Source: Selenomonadaceae bacterium (GTDB lineage Bacteria; Bacillota; Negativicutes; Selenomonadales; Selenomonadaceae). From it: a stretch of DNA of 38,836 nt. The translations under genes were made by a program, and so were the position numbers. How positions within the stretch are numbered: the stretch's first letter is position 1; every line of letters starts with the position of its first letter. The notes under the pieces are model-generated. The model was not told where the DNA came from. It did not search any database and saw only the letters and a list, made by a program, of their open reading frames with translations. This document shows, piece by piece, positions 24,829 to 33,840 of this stretch. Location of the stretch: the NCBI GenBank assembly GCA_017554285.1, contig JAFZIQ010000199.1:1-38836 (forward strand), in the 5' to 3' direction.

Positions 24829-25965
24829 ATGGCTGAAGTTCCGAGAAAGGAGCTGAATCAAGCCGGCGGAAAAAAATTTTGGACAAGCGACATGGAAGCA
24901 ATAATCGCTATAACGGTCGTGCTTTTGATTTTGGGCACGATAAATGTATTCAGCTCAAGTTTTATCTTTGCGGAGGCGGAATTCGATACGCCTTACTTTT
25001 TTTTAAAACGTCACGTCCTTAACGTATTTATCGGCTTGATAGCGTTCGGAGTGTGTTTGCATTTCGATTATCACGTTTGGCGCAAAATAATTTTGTTTGT
25101 GGTGTTGGCGACGTTCATTTCTTTGATAGCGGTATTAATATTCGGACCCGTAGTGAACGGAGCGCGACGCTGGTTGCCGTTACCTATGGGGCAATTTCAG
25201 CCGGCGGAAATGGCAAAGTTGGTTTCGATAATGATAGCGGCGTCGTATATTTCGCTAAAGATAAAGTTGGAACAGGAGTTGCATTATCTTACGATACAAA
25301 TGGCGTTAATCGCGGTTTTTGCAGGCTTGACGGAAATGGAACCGGACATGGGAACGGCGTCGATAATTTTGGGAATACCGCTGTTAATGCTGGTGATTTC
25401 GGGCTTGAGCAAGAAAAAGATTATGCAACTCGGCTTGGCGGGCTTGCTCGGAGTTACGGCTTTGATTATTCGTGAGCCTTATCGATTAGACCGATTGAAA
25501 ATAACTTACGATCCTTGGTCGGACGCGCAAAACATCGGCTATCAAACGGTGCAATCGTTATCGGCAATCGGTTCGGGCGAATTAACGGGCATGGGGCTTG
25601 GCGTCGGCGTCAGCAAGTATGATTATTTACCGGAGGCGCACACAGATTTTGCATTTGCTATTTTCTGTCAAGAGAACGGATTTTTGGGCGCGATATTTGT
25701 GTTCTTATTATTTGCGGCGTTTGCGGTTTATGCGGCTCGAATTGCGAACAAGGCTAAGGACGAATACGGACAAGTTTTGGCAATGGGAATAATGCTTTTA
25801 GTAGTCGGACAAGCGATAGCGAATTTATTTATGGTCGGCGGCATGATGCCTGTTGTCGGAGTGCCGTTGCCGTTCATAAGTTACGGAGGTACTTCGCTGA
25901 TAATCACAATGGCGGCGATTGGAATTTTGATAAACATTGGCAAGAAGAGTGAGAAAGGCTCTTAG
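24829..25965 (+). CDS. FtsW/RodA/SpoVE-family peptidoglycan polymerase
   Basis: A 378-residue SEDS-family glycosyltransferase with about ten membrane segments, which polymerises lipid II into glycan strands with a partner class B PBP. Diagnostic motifs: [21 protein letters not shown], the loop with catalytic Asp in [20 protein letters not shown], and the C-terminal [13 protein letters not shown]. FtsW (septum) and RodA (elongation) cannot be separated surely; [13 protein letters not shown] and the absence of a nearby mre gene lean to FtsW. ATG 24829 has GAGGTGA. It lies between the hybrid kinase and gatB with short gaps, so one transcript is likely. Confidence 0.9.
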   Translation: MAEVPRKELNQAGGKKFWTSDMEAIIAITVVLLILGTINVFSSSFIFAEAEFDTPYFFLKRHVLNVFIGLIAFGVCLHFDYHVWRKIILFVVLATFISLIAVLIFGPVVNGARRWLPLPMGQFQPAEMAKLVSIMIAASYISLKIKLEQELHYLTIQMALIAVFAGLTEMEPDMGTASIILGIPLLMLVISGLSKKKIMQLGLAGLLGVTALIIREPYRLDRLKITYDPWSDAQNIGYQTVQSLSAIGSGELTGMGLGVGVSKYDYLPEAHTDFAFAIFCQENGFLGAIFVFLLFAAFAVYAARIANKAKDEYGQVLAMGIMLLVVGQAIANLFMVGGMMPVVGVPLPFISYGGTSLIITMAAIGILINIGKKSEKGS

Positions 25966-25988
25966 AAAAATCTTATGAGGTGATTAAT

Positions 25989-27431
25989 TTGAAGTATGAA
26001 GCGGTAATCGGTTTGGAAATTCACAGCGAGTTAAAAACTGCGACGAAAATTTTCTGCGGTTGTGCAACTACATTCGGCGCGGAGCAAAATACGCACGTTT
26101 GCCCCGTATGTTTAGGCTTGCCGGGCGTTTTGCCGACGATTAATAAAAAAGTTGTCGAGTTCGCGATTAAGGCGGGGCTTGCAACCAACTGCAAAATCAA
26201 CAAGTACAGCAAATTCGACAGGAAAAATTATTACTATCCCGACCTGCCCAAAAATTGGCAGACTTCACAATATGATTTGCCGATAGCATATGAAGGACAC
26301 GTTGAAATTGACGTTGACGGCGAGCGCAAAACTGTCCGCCTTACTCGAATTCATATGGAAGAGGACGCGGGCAAGCTCGTACACAGCGGAAACACGATTA
26401 AGGACTCTTCAAGCTCAAATGTCGATTATAATCGAACCGGAGTGCCTCTGATTGAGATTGTCAGCGAACCCGATATGCATTCAGCCGCCGAAGCACGCGC
26501 TTACATGGAAAAAATCAAGTCGATTCTCGAATATATTGACGTGAGCAACTGCAAAATGGAGGAAGGCAACCTCCGCGCAGATATTAACGTCTCATTGCGC
26601 CCTGTCGGCAGTGAAAAACTCGGTACGCGCACCGAAATGAAGAATATTAACTCGTTCAAGGCACTCGAAGACGCGATTAACTATGAAATTGAGCGTCAAG
26701 CGGAAGTTTTGGACGACGGCGGCACGATTATTCAAGAAACGCGCACTTGGAACCCCGAAAAGGGCATAACTCAATCAATGCGCAGTAAAGAGGACGCTCA
26801 CGACTACAGATACATGCCAGAACCCGATTTGCCGCCGATAGTTACGACTGATGAGGAGATTGAGGCGTTTAGAAAGTCTTTACCCGAATTGCCCGACGCT
26901 CGCCGCGCACGTTTGATAAAAAATTTTGGTCTGAGTGAATATGACGCGGGGATTATTACAAGTTCGCGTGCTATGGCAGAGTATTTTGACGCTGTAATTG
27001 ATAACGGAGCCGATGCAAAAGCCGCCACGAATTGGATAATGGGCGATTTGTCCAAAAATCTCAATTCGGACGGCTTAACGATAGAAAATTCGCCTGTCGA
27101 CGCTAAAAGGCTTGCCGAAATGATTAAACTGATTGCGAACGGCACTATCAGCGGTAAGATTGCAAAGACTGTTTTCGCCGAAATGTGGAAATCGCCCGAT
27201 TCGCCCGCGCAGATTGTCAAGGACAAAGGGCTTGTGCAAATCACCGACACCAGCGCGATTGAAGGCGTTATCGATGAAGTTATCGCCAAAAATCCCAAAG
27301 CAGTCGAAGAATATCGCGGCGGCAAGAAAAAAGCAGTCGGCGCGTTGGTCGGACAGGTTATGAAACTCACCAAAGGCAAAGCCAATCCTCAACTTGTTAA
27401 TCAGTTGCTTGCCAAAAAGCTGGAGGCATAA
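25989..27431 (+). CDS. gatB: Asp-tRNA(Asn)/Glu-tRNA(Gln) amidotransferase subunit B
   Basis: The 480-residue B subunit of GatCAB activates mischarged Glu-tRNA(Gln) or Asp-tRNA(Asn) for amidation. Signatures: [13 protein letters not shown], the zinc-type Cys set ([24 protein letters not shown]), [19 protein letters not shown], the long [11 protein letters not shown] motif, and a C-terminal tRNA-binding YqeY-like tail (about 405-478). TTG at 25989 is chosen because GAGGTGA (25977-25983) lies six bases upstream and contains the alternative GTG at 25980. gatC and gatA do not flank it, so the set is split in this genome or lies elsewhere. Confidence 0.96.
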   Translation: MKYEAVIGLEIHSELKTATKIFCGCATTFGAEQNTHVCPVCLGLPGVLPTINKKVVEFAIKAGLATNCKINKYSKFDRKNYYYPDLPKNWQTSQYDLPIAYEGHVEIDVDGERKTVRLTRIHMEEDAGKLVHSGNTIKDSSSSNVDYNRTGVPLIEIVSEPDMHSAAEARAYMEKIKSILEYIDVSNCKMEEGNLRADINVSLRPVGSEKLGTRTEMKNINSFKALEDAINYEIERQAEVLDDGGTIIQETRTWNPEKGITQSMRSKEDAHDYRYMPEPDLPPIVTTDEEIEAFRKSLPELPDARRARLIKNFGLSEYDAGIITSSRAMAEYFDAVIDNGADAKAATNWIMGDLSKNLNSDGLTIENSPVDAKRLAEMIKLIANGTISGKIAKTVFAEMWKSPDSPAQIVKDKGLVQITDTSAIEGVIDEVIAKNPKAVEEYRGGKKKAVGALVGQVMKLTKGKANPQLVNQLLAKKLEA

Positions 27432-27434
27432 AAA

Positions 27435-28601
27435 TTGAGTGCAGAATTTATAAAGATGATTTCCGAGCTTCACGAGGAAAGATTTAATATTCACTTGGAA
27501 GAGATGGTAAAAAATCAGACACCGTGCGGAATTTTTTTCGGCTTTATCATGGTACCGAGCAATGCGGTTAAAAATATTCAATCTCTTACTAAAACAGGTT
27601 TAAATGTAACCTGCGCGATAGTTCTTGCAGACGTTCAGGCAAATGCGTTGAGAAATTTCGTTGACATTCCCGTTATCACGCTTGAAGATTTACCGCGTTT
27701 CGGCGAAGAAAGTTTTTCTATCGTTAAACTGCAGGAAGTTTTTTTGACGTTTAAGTTTAGCGACTTCGCGTTTACCCCTTACTTTGAACAATACGGCATT
27801 GAAATTTTAACTGTCTCTGACAGTGAAAATTTTTCTTCCGTAATGAAACATTTATCCGAACTTTATTCAGTTTATGAAATGCTTGGCAGTGATGAATCCA
27901 AAAAAGTTTTCCGAGCGGCAATTAAAGGACGGTTGACTGGCAAAATAAGCGATTATCGATTTGCGCCCGAAGCTCAATACTTTTTGAACGGATTTTATCC
28001 GAAAGCCGGAGATATTGCGATTGACGGCGGAGCTTATGACGGCGGAACAGCTGTTGAATTCTCCAAACTCGGTGCAAAAGTTTTCGCTTTTGAAATGGAT
28101 GCAACCAATTATAAAAACTGCGCGACTCGAATAAACAAATTTAACGGCGACATTACCCTTGAGAATCTCGGCTTAAGCGATAAAGCAGGCAAAGAAAAAT
28201 ATTTTTATTTCGGAACAGGCAGTCGAAAAAATTCAAACGGTGCATTAACGGCTGATTTTGTTGATTTGGATACTTATGTTGCGCAAAAAAATTTGCCTCG
28301 CGTAGATTATATCAAGCTTGACATTGAAGGGTCGGAACTTGATATGTTGCACGGCGCGGCGAAGACGATTACAGATTTTAAGCCGAAAATGGCTGTCAGT
28401 GCTTACCACAAACCTGAAGATTTATGGACACTCGCAACCTATATCAAATCCCTGCGCACAGATTATGAATTTGAATTCCGTCATTACAAAGTTGATTGCA
28501 CGAATTACACAATGGACGATGACGAACGCTCTGTTTTAAGATATTTAGGACTCAGTTATTTTGTGCCCTCTCCCTACGAAATGATTTTGTACTGCAAATA
28601 A
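27435..28601 (+). CDS. FkbM-family methyltransferase
   Basis: A 388-residue protein. The C-terminal part (about 190-385) is a SAM-dependent FkbM-type methyltransferase: AGDIAIDGGAYDGGTAVEF is the SAM-binding loop, KVFAFEMDATNYKNC follows, and VDYIKLDIEGSELDMLHGA is the family hallmark. The N-terminal 170 residues look like an alpha/beta domain often found fused to FkbM proteins in glycan loci, with no catalytic motif that I recognise. Such enzymes often O-methylate sugars of surface polysaccharides. TTG 27435 has GGAGG with eight-base spacing and starts three bases after the gatB stop. The neighbouring GT61, GT8 and GT2 genes suggest a glycan role. Confidence 0.88.
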   Translation: MSAEFIKMISELHEERFNIHLEEMVKNQTPCGIFFGFIMVPSNAVKNIQSLTKTGLNVTCAIVLADVQANALRNFVDIPVITLEDLPRFGEESFSIVKLQEVFLTFKFSDFAFTPYFEQYGIEILTVSDSENFSSVMKHLSELYSVYEMLGSDESKKVFRAAIKGRLTGKISDYRFAPEAQYFLNGFYPKAGDIAIDGGAYDGGTAVEFSKLGAKVFAFEMDATNYKNCATRINKFNGDITLENLGLSDKAGKEKYFYFGTGSRKNSNGALTADFVDLDTYVAQKNLPRVDYIKLDIEGSELDMLHGAAKTITDFKPKMAVSAYHKPEDLWTLATYIKSLRTDYEFEFRHYKVDCTNYTMDDDERSVLRYLGLSYFVPSPYEMILYCK

Positions 28602-28617
28602 TTGTACTTTCAAGAGA

Positions 28618-28658
28618 TAAAAAAAGACCGCGCAGATTTTTTTCTGAGCGGCTTTTTT
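28618..28658. terminator. Bidirectional terminator between FkbM and GT61 genes
   Basis: Stem from CCGCGCAGA (28628-28636) with TCTGAGCGG (28643-28651, one internal mismatch), T run at 28653-28658 on plus and at 28625-28619 on minus. The left arm holds one copy of the dispersed TCTGCGCG motif. Confidence 0.82.
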
Positions 28659-28663
28659 GTTTC

Positions 28664-30280
28664 TCAAATTTTAGCTTCCAACTTTATCTGAATCGAATTT
28701 AATTTTATGCCCTGTGAAAGGAGTTCCTCGCCGTTTTTAGCCCACTTAGTCCATGTGCCGTCGAATTTGTGAACGCGATACAAAATGTCAAATTTATTTG
28801 CTCCGGTCTTGTCGAGCCGAATTTTTATGCCCATAATTGCCTTAGCTTTACCGATCGTGCCCGCCATTTCGCCCGATGAGACTTCCTTTGACCAGCCTTC
28901 AGCTTCGCTATAGAAGACCGAGTAATAGATTTCGTGGAAAGACTTGGTGAAATTTATTTTTATCGCCTGAATGTCTTGAAGTTCATCCGGAGGATTACTG
29001 TTTTGTTCTTCCTTCTTCCAAGTGCTCCAGCCCTTATTGCTAACATGAGTTATGTAAGTAAGCAACGGTCGATCTGCGCTGAGTTCTTTTTCCAACATAA
29101 TAATACGAGTGCACATTTTTTTTAGCGAGCCAATCACTCGATTTTTTGATTCAGAATATTGACTGTACCAAAAATCTATGTACTCATCCAAAGATTTTTC
29201 GATATATGCTTTGTCATCGTCTTCCGAAATTTTCTCACCGAAATAATCCGCCACGAAATTTTTCCAGAACTTATTGGAACCAAGCAAGAGTGTGCCCAAC
29301 ATTCGATTTGCATACATGAAATTCTTCGAGGCATCAACAATGTAATAATCTGCATTTGATAAACTGTTGATTAAACACTGAATCGGTACTGTATCTTCGC
29401 TTACCCTATTAAGCATAATAAATTTGGTATCGGGTCTGCAGAACATTGCCCAATGTGTCAAAGTGCCCGTAGTAGCCGCAATTTCATCCGCGCCCATGAT
29501 TAGAGAAAGTTGCTGTCTGACTTTTAATTTCTCCATAGAGACTATCTCAAAACCGCGTGCGGCGAAAAAGTCTTCAAAATATTTTTCGTTGAAAATATGC
29601 GAATTGTCATGCTCCTTGAACTCAAAACCCGTTCGCGTCAGATATAATTTCTTGTGGTCACTTGGTCTCCCGTTTGACTTTATCGCCAGATACGGAATCA
29701 GAAATTCTTTCGTAAGCCTTTTGCAATCATATTGAGCTTGCTCCGGAACAATAATCGAGCGGCACTGTACGGGCTTGGTAACGTAAATTATTCTTTCCTT
29801 TTCAATACCCATCAATTCCAGCATTTCTGTATTATACATACGCCCGCCGTTTACCCTGCCGGTGACAAATAATATTTTTGACTTGATTTCGGGATGTTGA
29901 AGAACATACCACAAGCGACACAGACACTCTATCATGAAATGCCCGAAATGCGTCGCTAGAAATCCACCGAAAATTACGTCCTCGTCGAGTTGCAATATAT
30001 CTTCCCTGTCGACGGCATATGCGGTTTCCATACAATTAAATCTGTAACTTCCGCCACCGCCCTTTTGTCGAAAATAGCCCGCCACAAAATTTAAGTCGCT
30101 GTCGCAAACGCCGCCTTCAAAAAGACCTCTTATTCCTTTAATGCGACGTGCCGGCAAAATGATCCCGTGTTCAACGACTTTTACTTCCGGCTCGTCATCA
30201 AAAAATCTTTTCTTCGTTAATTCTCGGTGCCACTCTTCGGGATTTGGAACATACAATCTTTTTGATAAATCTTTTGCCAT
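28664..30280 (-). CDS. GT61 (DUF563) glycosyltransferase with C-terminal ChW-like repeats
   Basis: A 538-residue protein. Residues about 50-330 are a glycosyltransferase family 61 (DUF563) domain: FGGFLATHFGHFMIECLCRLWY, KKLYLTRTGFEF, FEIVSMEKLKVRQQLSLIMGADEIAATTGTLTHWAMF. Residues about 405-538 contain three segments with the pattern of clostridial hydrophobic ChW repeats, each with a GW or TW and ending in an IKI-type strand (NKGWSTWKK, AEGWSKEVSSGEMAGT, DGTWTKWAK). ChW repeats are normally found in secreted clostridial wall proteins, so the fusion to a probably cytoplasmic transferase is unusual. No signal peptide. ATG 30280 has AAGGAGG. It follows secF by 13 bases in the same direction and may share the secDF transcript. 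Confidence 0.8.
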   Translation of the reverse strand: MAKDLSKRLYVPNPEEWHRELTKKRFFDDEPEVKVVEHGIILPARRIKGIRGLFEGGVCDSDLNFVAGYFRQKGGGGSYRFNCMETAYAVDREDILQLDEDVIFGGFLATHFGHFMIECLCRLWYVLQHPEIKSKILFVTGRVNGGRMYNTEMLELMGIEKERIIYVTKPVQCRSIIVPEQAQYDCKRLTKEFLIPYLAIKSNGRPSDHKKLYLTRTGFEFKEHDNSHIFNEKYFEDFFAARGFEIVSMEKLKVRQQLSLIMGADEIAATTGTLTHWAMFCRPDTKFIMLNRVSEDTVPIQCLINSLSNADYYIVDASKNFMYANRMLGTLLLGSNKFWKNFVADYFGEKISEDDDKAYIEKSLDEYIDFWYSQYSESKNRVIGSLKKMCTRIIMLEKELSADRPLLTYITHVSNKGWSTWKKEEQNSNPPDELQDIQAIKINFTKSFHEIYYSVFYSEAEGWSKEVSSGEMAGTIGKAKAIMGIKIRLDKTGANKFDILYRVHKFDGTWTKWAKNGEELLSQGIKLNSIQIKLEAKI

Positions 30281-30293
30281 TAATCAAGCCTCC

Positions 30294-31181
30294 TTATTTC
30301 TTGCCGCCGAACTTTCTAAGCTCTAACCAAAGCGGACCTGCAATAAAAATTGACGAATAACAGCCGCTGAAGAATCCGACTATCAACGCGAAGGCAAAAT
30401 CTTTAGTTGTCTCGCCGCCGAAGAAAAACAGCGCAAACGTCGTGAATAAGCAAGTGAAAACCGTATAAATCGAGCGCGTCAAAGTCTGATAAACCGAACG
30501 ATTAACCAAGTCGACAACGTTGCCGCCGCGTCTGAAATGCAACTTCAAATTCTCGCGTATCCTGTCGAAAATAACAATAGTATCGTTAATCGAATAGCCG
30601 ACGACCGTTAATAACGCCGCCACGAATGACGAATCAACTTGCCGCTGTGTGAACGAGAAAAACGCCAACACTATCAAAATATCATGAACCAATGCCAACA
30701 CCGCCGCGATACCGAATCGGAATTCAAAGCGATAAGCGACGTATAAAATTATCAGCACCCAAGAAATTACCAGAGCCATTACCGCATTTAAAATCAGCTC
30801 GCTGCCTATTACCGCGCCGACTTTTTCTTCGCGCATGACTTCATAGCCGCCGACCTTATCGCGAATCGACGCCATAACTTCCTTGCGCTGAACTTCTTCC
30901 AAATCAACCGTGCGAATCATAACGTCCGTTGAAGTCTCAACGTCGGAACTTTCGCCCGAAAGTTGAATCGTCGCGCCGTCCAATCCGAAAGGCTTTAACG
31001 TCTCGCGAATCTGCGCGATTGCTACGGGCTTTTCAAATTTCAAATCAATAATCGTGCCGCCCGTAAAATCAATTCCGAAATTAAAACCGCGTGTTACCAT
31101 AGAAATTAATCCGGGAATAATCACGAGCAACGAAATTACAAACCAAACTTTACCGCGACCGGCAATATCAAAACTCGGCAT
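30294..31181 (-). CDS. secF: Protein translocase subunit SecF
   Basis: This 295-residue inner-membrane subunit of SecDF uses the proton gradient to help pull exported proteins through SecYEG. Six membrane segments are visible; signatures are FNFGIDFTGGTIIDLKF after the first segment, ALVHDILIVLAFF in segment 4, and VVGYSINDTIVIFDRIRENL. Its ATG shares one base with the secD stop (TAATG), a tight coupling. Length is normal for separate SecF. Confidence 0.96.
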   Translation of the reverse strand: MPSFDIAGRGKVWFVISLLVIIPGLISMVTRGFNFGIDFTGGTIIDLKFEKPVAIAQIRETLKPFGLDGATIQLSGESSDVETSTDVMIRTVDLEEVQRKEVMASIRDKVGGYEVMREEKVGAVIGSELILNAVMALVISWVLIILYVAYRFEFRFGIAAVLALVHDILIVLAFFSFTQRQVDSSFVAALLTVVGYSINDTIVIFDRIRENLKLHFRRGGNVVDLVNRSVYQTLTRSIYTVFTCLFTTFALFFFGGETTKDFAFALIVGFFSGCYSSIFIAGPLWLELRKFGGKK

Positions 31182-32431
31182 TATCTCTTCACCTCCGTTG
31201 CAACGTCGAACAGGACAAAGCCGTCCGCGCCGTATGCCGAAGGACTTTCGACTACTTTGGAATTTACCAAAAGTTTCAGCATGAATTGCGTTAAAGTTAT
31301 CGCCGTGAACATGCTCAGCAAGACGCCCAAACCTAATGTTATTGCAAAGCCGCGAATCGTGCCCGTGCCGAATAAGAATAAAACGCCCGCCGCAATTATC
31401 GTTGTGATATTCGAGTCAAAAATTGTCGTGAACGCCCGCTTAAAGCCCGCGTCCATTGCAAGCCGAATCGATTTGCCCAAACGATATTCTTCCTTGAAAT
31501 GTTCAAAGATCAGGACGTTCGCATCGACCGCCATACCGATTGATAAAATTATTCCCGCAACGCCCGGCAATGTCAAAGTCGCGTCCAAGCCTTTTAAAGT
31601 TCCGAGCAACATTAACGTATAAGCCATTAAACTTATATCCGCGATAAAGCCCGGCAAGCGATAGAATAACAGCATGAAAACCAACACCGCCGCTATACCG
31701 ATTACGAACGCGAATTCCGATTTATCCTTTGAATCTTGTCCGAGCGAAGGTCCTACCGTCCGCGTCTCGATTATGTTGACTTTAACAGGCAACGCGCCGC
31801 TCCTCAATAAGACTGCCAAGCGTTGTGCTTCTTCCAAGTCACGTTGTCCCGAAATTTCGGCTCTGCCGCCGAGTATCGGCTCGCGGACGACGGGATTGGT
31901 TAAGATTTCTCCGTCAAGCAGAATCGCAATTTGCCTTCCGACATTTTCCAACGTCGCGTCAGCAAATTTCTGTGCACCCTCGTCGCTGAATTCGAGATTG
32001 ACGACGCATTGACCGTTTTGCTGATTCATAGCCGCCTGCGCGTCTTTTAAATCGGTTCCCGTCAAAAGCGTATTGCCCGCCTCGTCTTTGAATTCAAGCA
32101 TTGCCGTTTTACCGATAGTCTCAATCGCTTTGTCGGGGTCTTTTATGCCCGGCAATTCGATTATTACCCGACGTTCGCCCTCGCGCTGAATTATCGGTTC
32201 GGTTAAGCCCAATTCATTGACGCGCTTCTCCATTATCGAAACTACTCTTTGCATGGCGTCTTCGTCGACCAAAGCAATTTCTGTGTCCTCAGCTTGTAAG
32301 ACGACGTGCGTACCGCCTTGCAAGTCAAGCCCTTGTCTTATCGAATGCGCCAATGGTCTTATGAAAATTACAAACACTGCCACGATTACCGCAAGACAGA
32401 TTAGCAACTTGATTAAGCTGTTTGTCCTCAC
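31181..32431 (-). CDS. secD: Protein translocase subunit SecD
   Basis: A 416-residue partner of SecF. Signatures: RQGLDLQGGTHVVL, the P1 periplasmic domain (about 45-235) and GVAGIILSIGMAVDANVLIFEHFKEE in the membrane part. Size is that of the shorter Firmicute SecD. GTG at 32431 is chosen since GGGAG (32444-32440) lies eight bases upstream; the TTG at 32449 would place that site inside the gene. First gene of secD-secF-(GT61), with a plausible promoter at 32468-32496. Confidence 0.95.
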   Translation of the reverse strand: MRTNSLIKLLICLAVIVAVFVIFIRPLAHSIRQGLDLQGGTHVVLQAEDTEIALVDEDAMQRVVSIMEKRVNELGLTEPIIQREGERRVIIELPGIKDPDKAIETIGKTAMLEFKDEAGNTLLTGTDLKDAQAAMNQQNGQCVVNLEFSDEGAQKFADATLENVGRQIAILLDGEILTNPVVREPILGGRAEISGQRDLEEAQRLAVLLRSGALPVKVNIIETRTVGPSLGQDSKDKSEFAFVIGIAAVLVFMLLFYRLPGFIADISLMAYTLMLLGTLKGLDATLTLPGVAGIILSIGMAVDANVLIFEHFKEEYRLGKSIRLAMDAGFKRAFTTIFDSNITTIIAAGVLFLFGTGTIRGFAITLGLGVLLSMFTAITLTQFMLKLLVNSKVVESPSAYGADGFVLFDVATEVKR

Positions 32432-32467
32432 AAAGTTTTCTCCCTTCAAATTTCAGTTTCGCCCGTC

Positions 32468-32496
32468 AATATACTACAACAATCGGGAATGCGCAA
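32468..32496 (-). promoter_or_regulatory. Candidate secD promoter
   Basis: Minus strand: -35 TTGCGC (32496-32491, weak), 17-base spacer, -10 TATATT (32473-32468). The -35 falls inside a heptamer array. Confidence 0.4.
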
Positions 32497-32508
32497 CGTG
32501 TAATGCGT
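32488..32508. repeat. Heptamer array between secD and GT8 promoters
   Basis: Three units AATGCGC, AACGTGT, AATGCGT in register, the same unit type as in mutL at 18049-18083. Confidence 0.7.
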
Positions 32509-32521
32509 AAGGAAAATTTTC

Positions 32522-32552
32522 TTGACAAAAGGTGACGTCAATCTGTTATAAT
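32522..32552 (+). promoter_or_regulatory. Promoter of the GT8-GT2 operon
   Basis: -35 TTGACA (32522-32527), 19-base spacer, -10 TATAAT (32547-32552). Both boxes are perfect; the spacer is two bases long. The start codon of the GT8 gene is 64 bases downstream. Confidence 0.7.
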
Positions 32553-32616
32553 GCAAGAAAATTATTGGCTGAAAAATTTTGGTCATCCGAATAAAAATAA
32601 AGCAAGGAGGAATTTT

Positions 32617-33823
32617 ATGATTCATGTTTGTTTTTCTCTTTACGACAAGTCGGGGCGTTATTCAAAATTCATCGGCACGGCGATTCTTTCTATGCTTAAA
32701 AATCATGATACCCCCCCCCCGCTCTATCACGATTAATATACTGCATGACAACACGCTGACAGACGACAATCGCAATAAATTTATTTCCCTCGTAAGCACC
32801 TATAATCAGCTCGTAGAATTTTACAATGTTGAGGAGCTTTGCGCGGACAGAATTGCAAAAATACACGAATGCTTTCCCGAAATTGATAAGAGTCATTTTA
32901 GTATCGCGATGTTTTACAGATTTTTCATTCCTCATATTCTTCCTGCTAAAATTGAAAAAGCAGTTTACCTTGATGCAGATATTATCGTCAACTTAGACAT
33001 TAATGAACTCTGGCAGATTGAAATGGGAAATAATCCTCTCGCTGTGGTTTTAGAAGTCGATCAAGGTGCGTCTCCTAAAGAAGCATCTCGCATGTGTTAT
33101 GATGGCATTGTAAAAGAAGAAAATTATTTTAATTCGGGCGTTCTCGTAATGAATCTGGAAGTTTTACGTAAGGAAGACGATAATATCTCGAAAGGCATGA
33201 AATTTATTGGTGAGCATCCCAAATATCATCTTGCTGATCAAGAGATTTTAAATTATTGCTTTGAGACACGAACTTTTAAATTGCCAGTGAAGTTCAATCG
33301 TCTGATTAAGAATGATCGTATTAACGGGAATTTTTCCGTTGGGAAAGAAATTTATCACTACGCAGGTAACAAATTTGCTTTGGGGTTTAACCTTGACGAT
33401 TCGTATAATCGACTCTGGTGGAATTATTTTATCCAGACACAATGGTTCAGCGTTGAGACGCTGGATAAAATACTGAAGGGTACACAAGATTCAATGTTGC
33501 CATTTTCTGTGCCCTCAGATAAGGAGCGTGTTTTTATTGTCGATGAGGAACATGCCGACCAAATCGAGAAAAATTTTTTTGTTCGCTACGAAGAAGAAAT
33601 TATCATAGTCGACCTCGAAAACGAAGACTGGTTGGAATATTTAATAAGCTTAATGGAGAACGGAAGAGATAAGAGAATTTTCTTCATAGGAATCCCAAAT
33701 ATCTCTTCGATGTTGAATAAATTTGGTTTTTGGGAAGACAAACACTTCTTTGACGTATCTTCCTTTTATTCTCCGATGTGGGCAAATCGCACAAATAGAC
33801 ATAATTTAATTTTATCGCTTTGA
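32617..33823 (+). CDS. Family 8 glycosyltransferase, out of frame at a C10 tract (candidate phase-variable gene)
   Basis: ATG at 32617 has AAGGAGG at 32604-32610. The first 31 codons (MIHVCFSLYDKSGRYSKFIG...LKNHD) are the normal N-terminal strand of a GT8 enzyme, but after ten C at 32711-32720 the frame stops at 32736, giving 39 residues. The next frame continues at once with RSITINILHDNTL and the complete rest: AVYLDADIIVNL (D-x-D metal motif), YFNSGVLVMN, HLADQEILNYCF, IYHYAGNKF, to 33823. With 9 or 12 C the gene would be one open frame of about 401 residues. So the sequenced copy is OFF, either by slippage in the cell or by a sequencing error in the tract. The family transfers sugars from nucleotide donors in glycan or LPS-type assembly. 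Translating the second part from an upstream start in its own frame (32624) gives nonsense before the tract. Confidence 0.85.
32711..32720. repeat. C10 homopolymer in GT8 gene
   Basis: Ten consecutive C within codons 32-35 of the glycosyltransferase. This is the frame-changing point between the two halves of the gene. Confidence 0.95.
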
Positions 33824-33840
33824 TAGAAGGAGTGATTTAT

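Noticed and set aside
26804..27385. 193-codon open frame on the minus strand inside gatB
   Set aside because: An antisense shadow of a clear gatB; the Ser/Ala/Ile-rich translation has no family features.
32624..32710. Start of the GT8 gene in the downstream frame (MFVFLFTTSRG...)
   Set aside because: The translation before the C tract has no family similarity, whereas the other frame gives the true GT8 N-terminus with a strong ribosome site.
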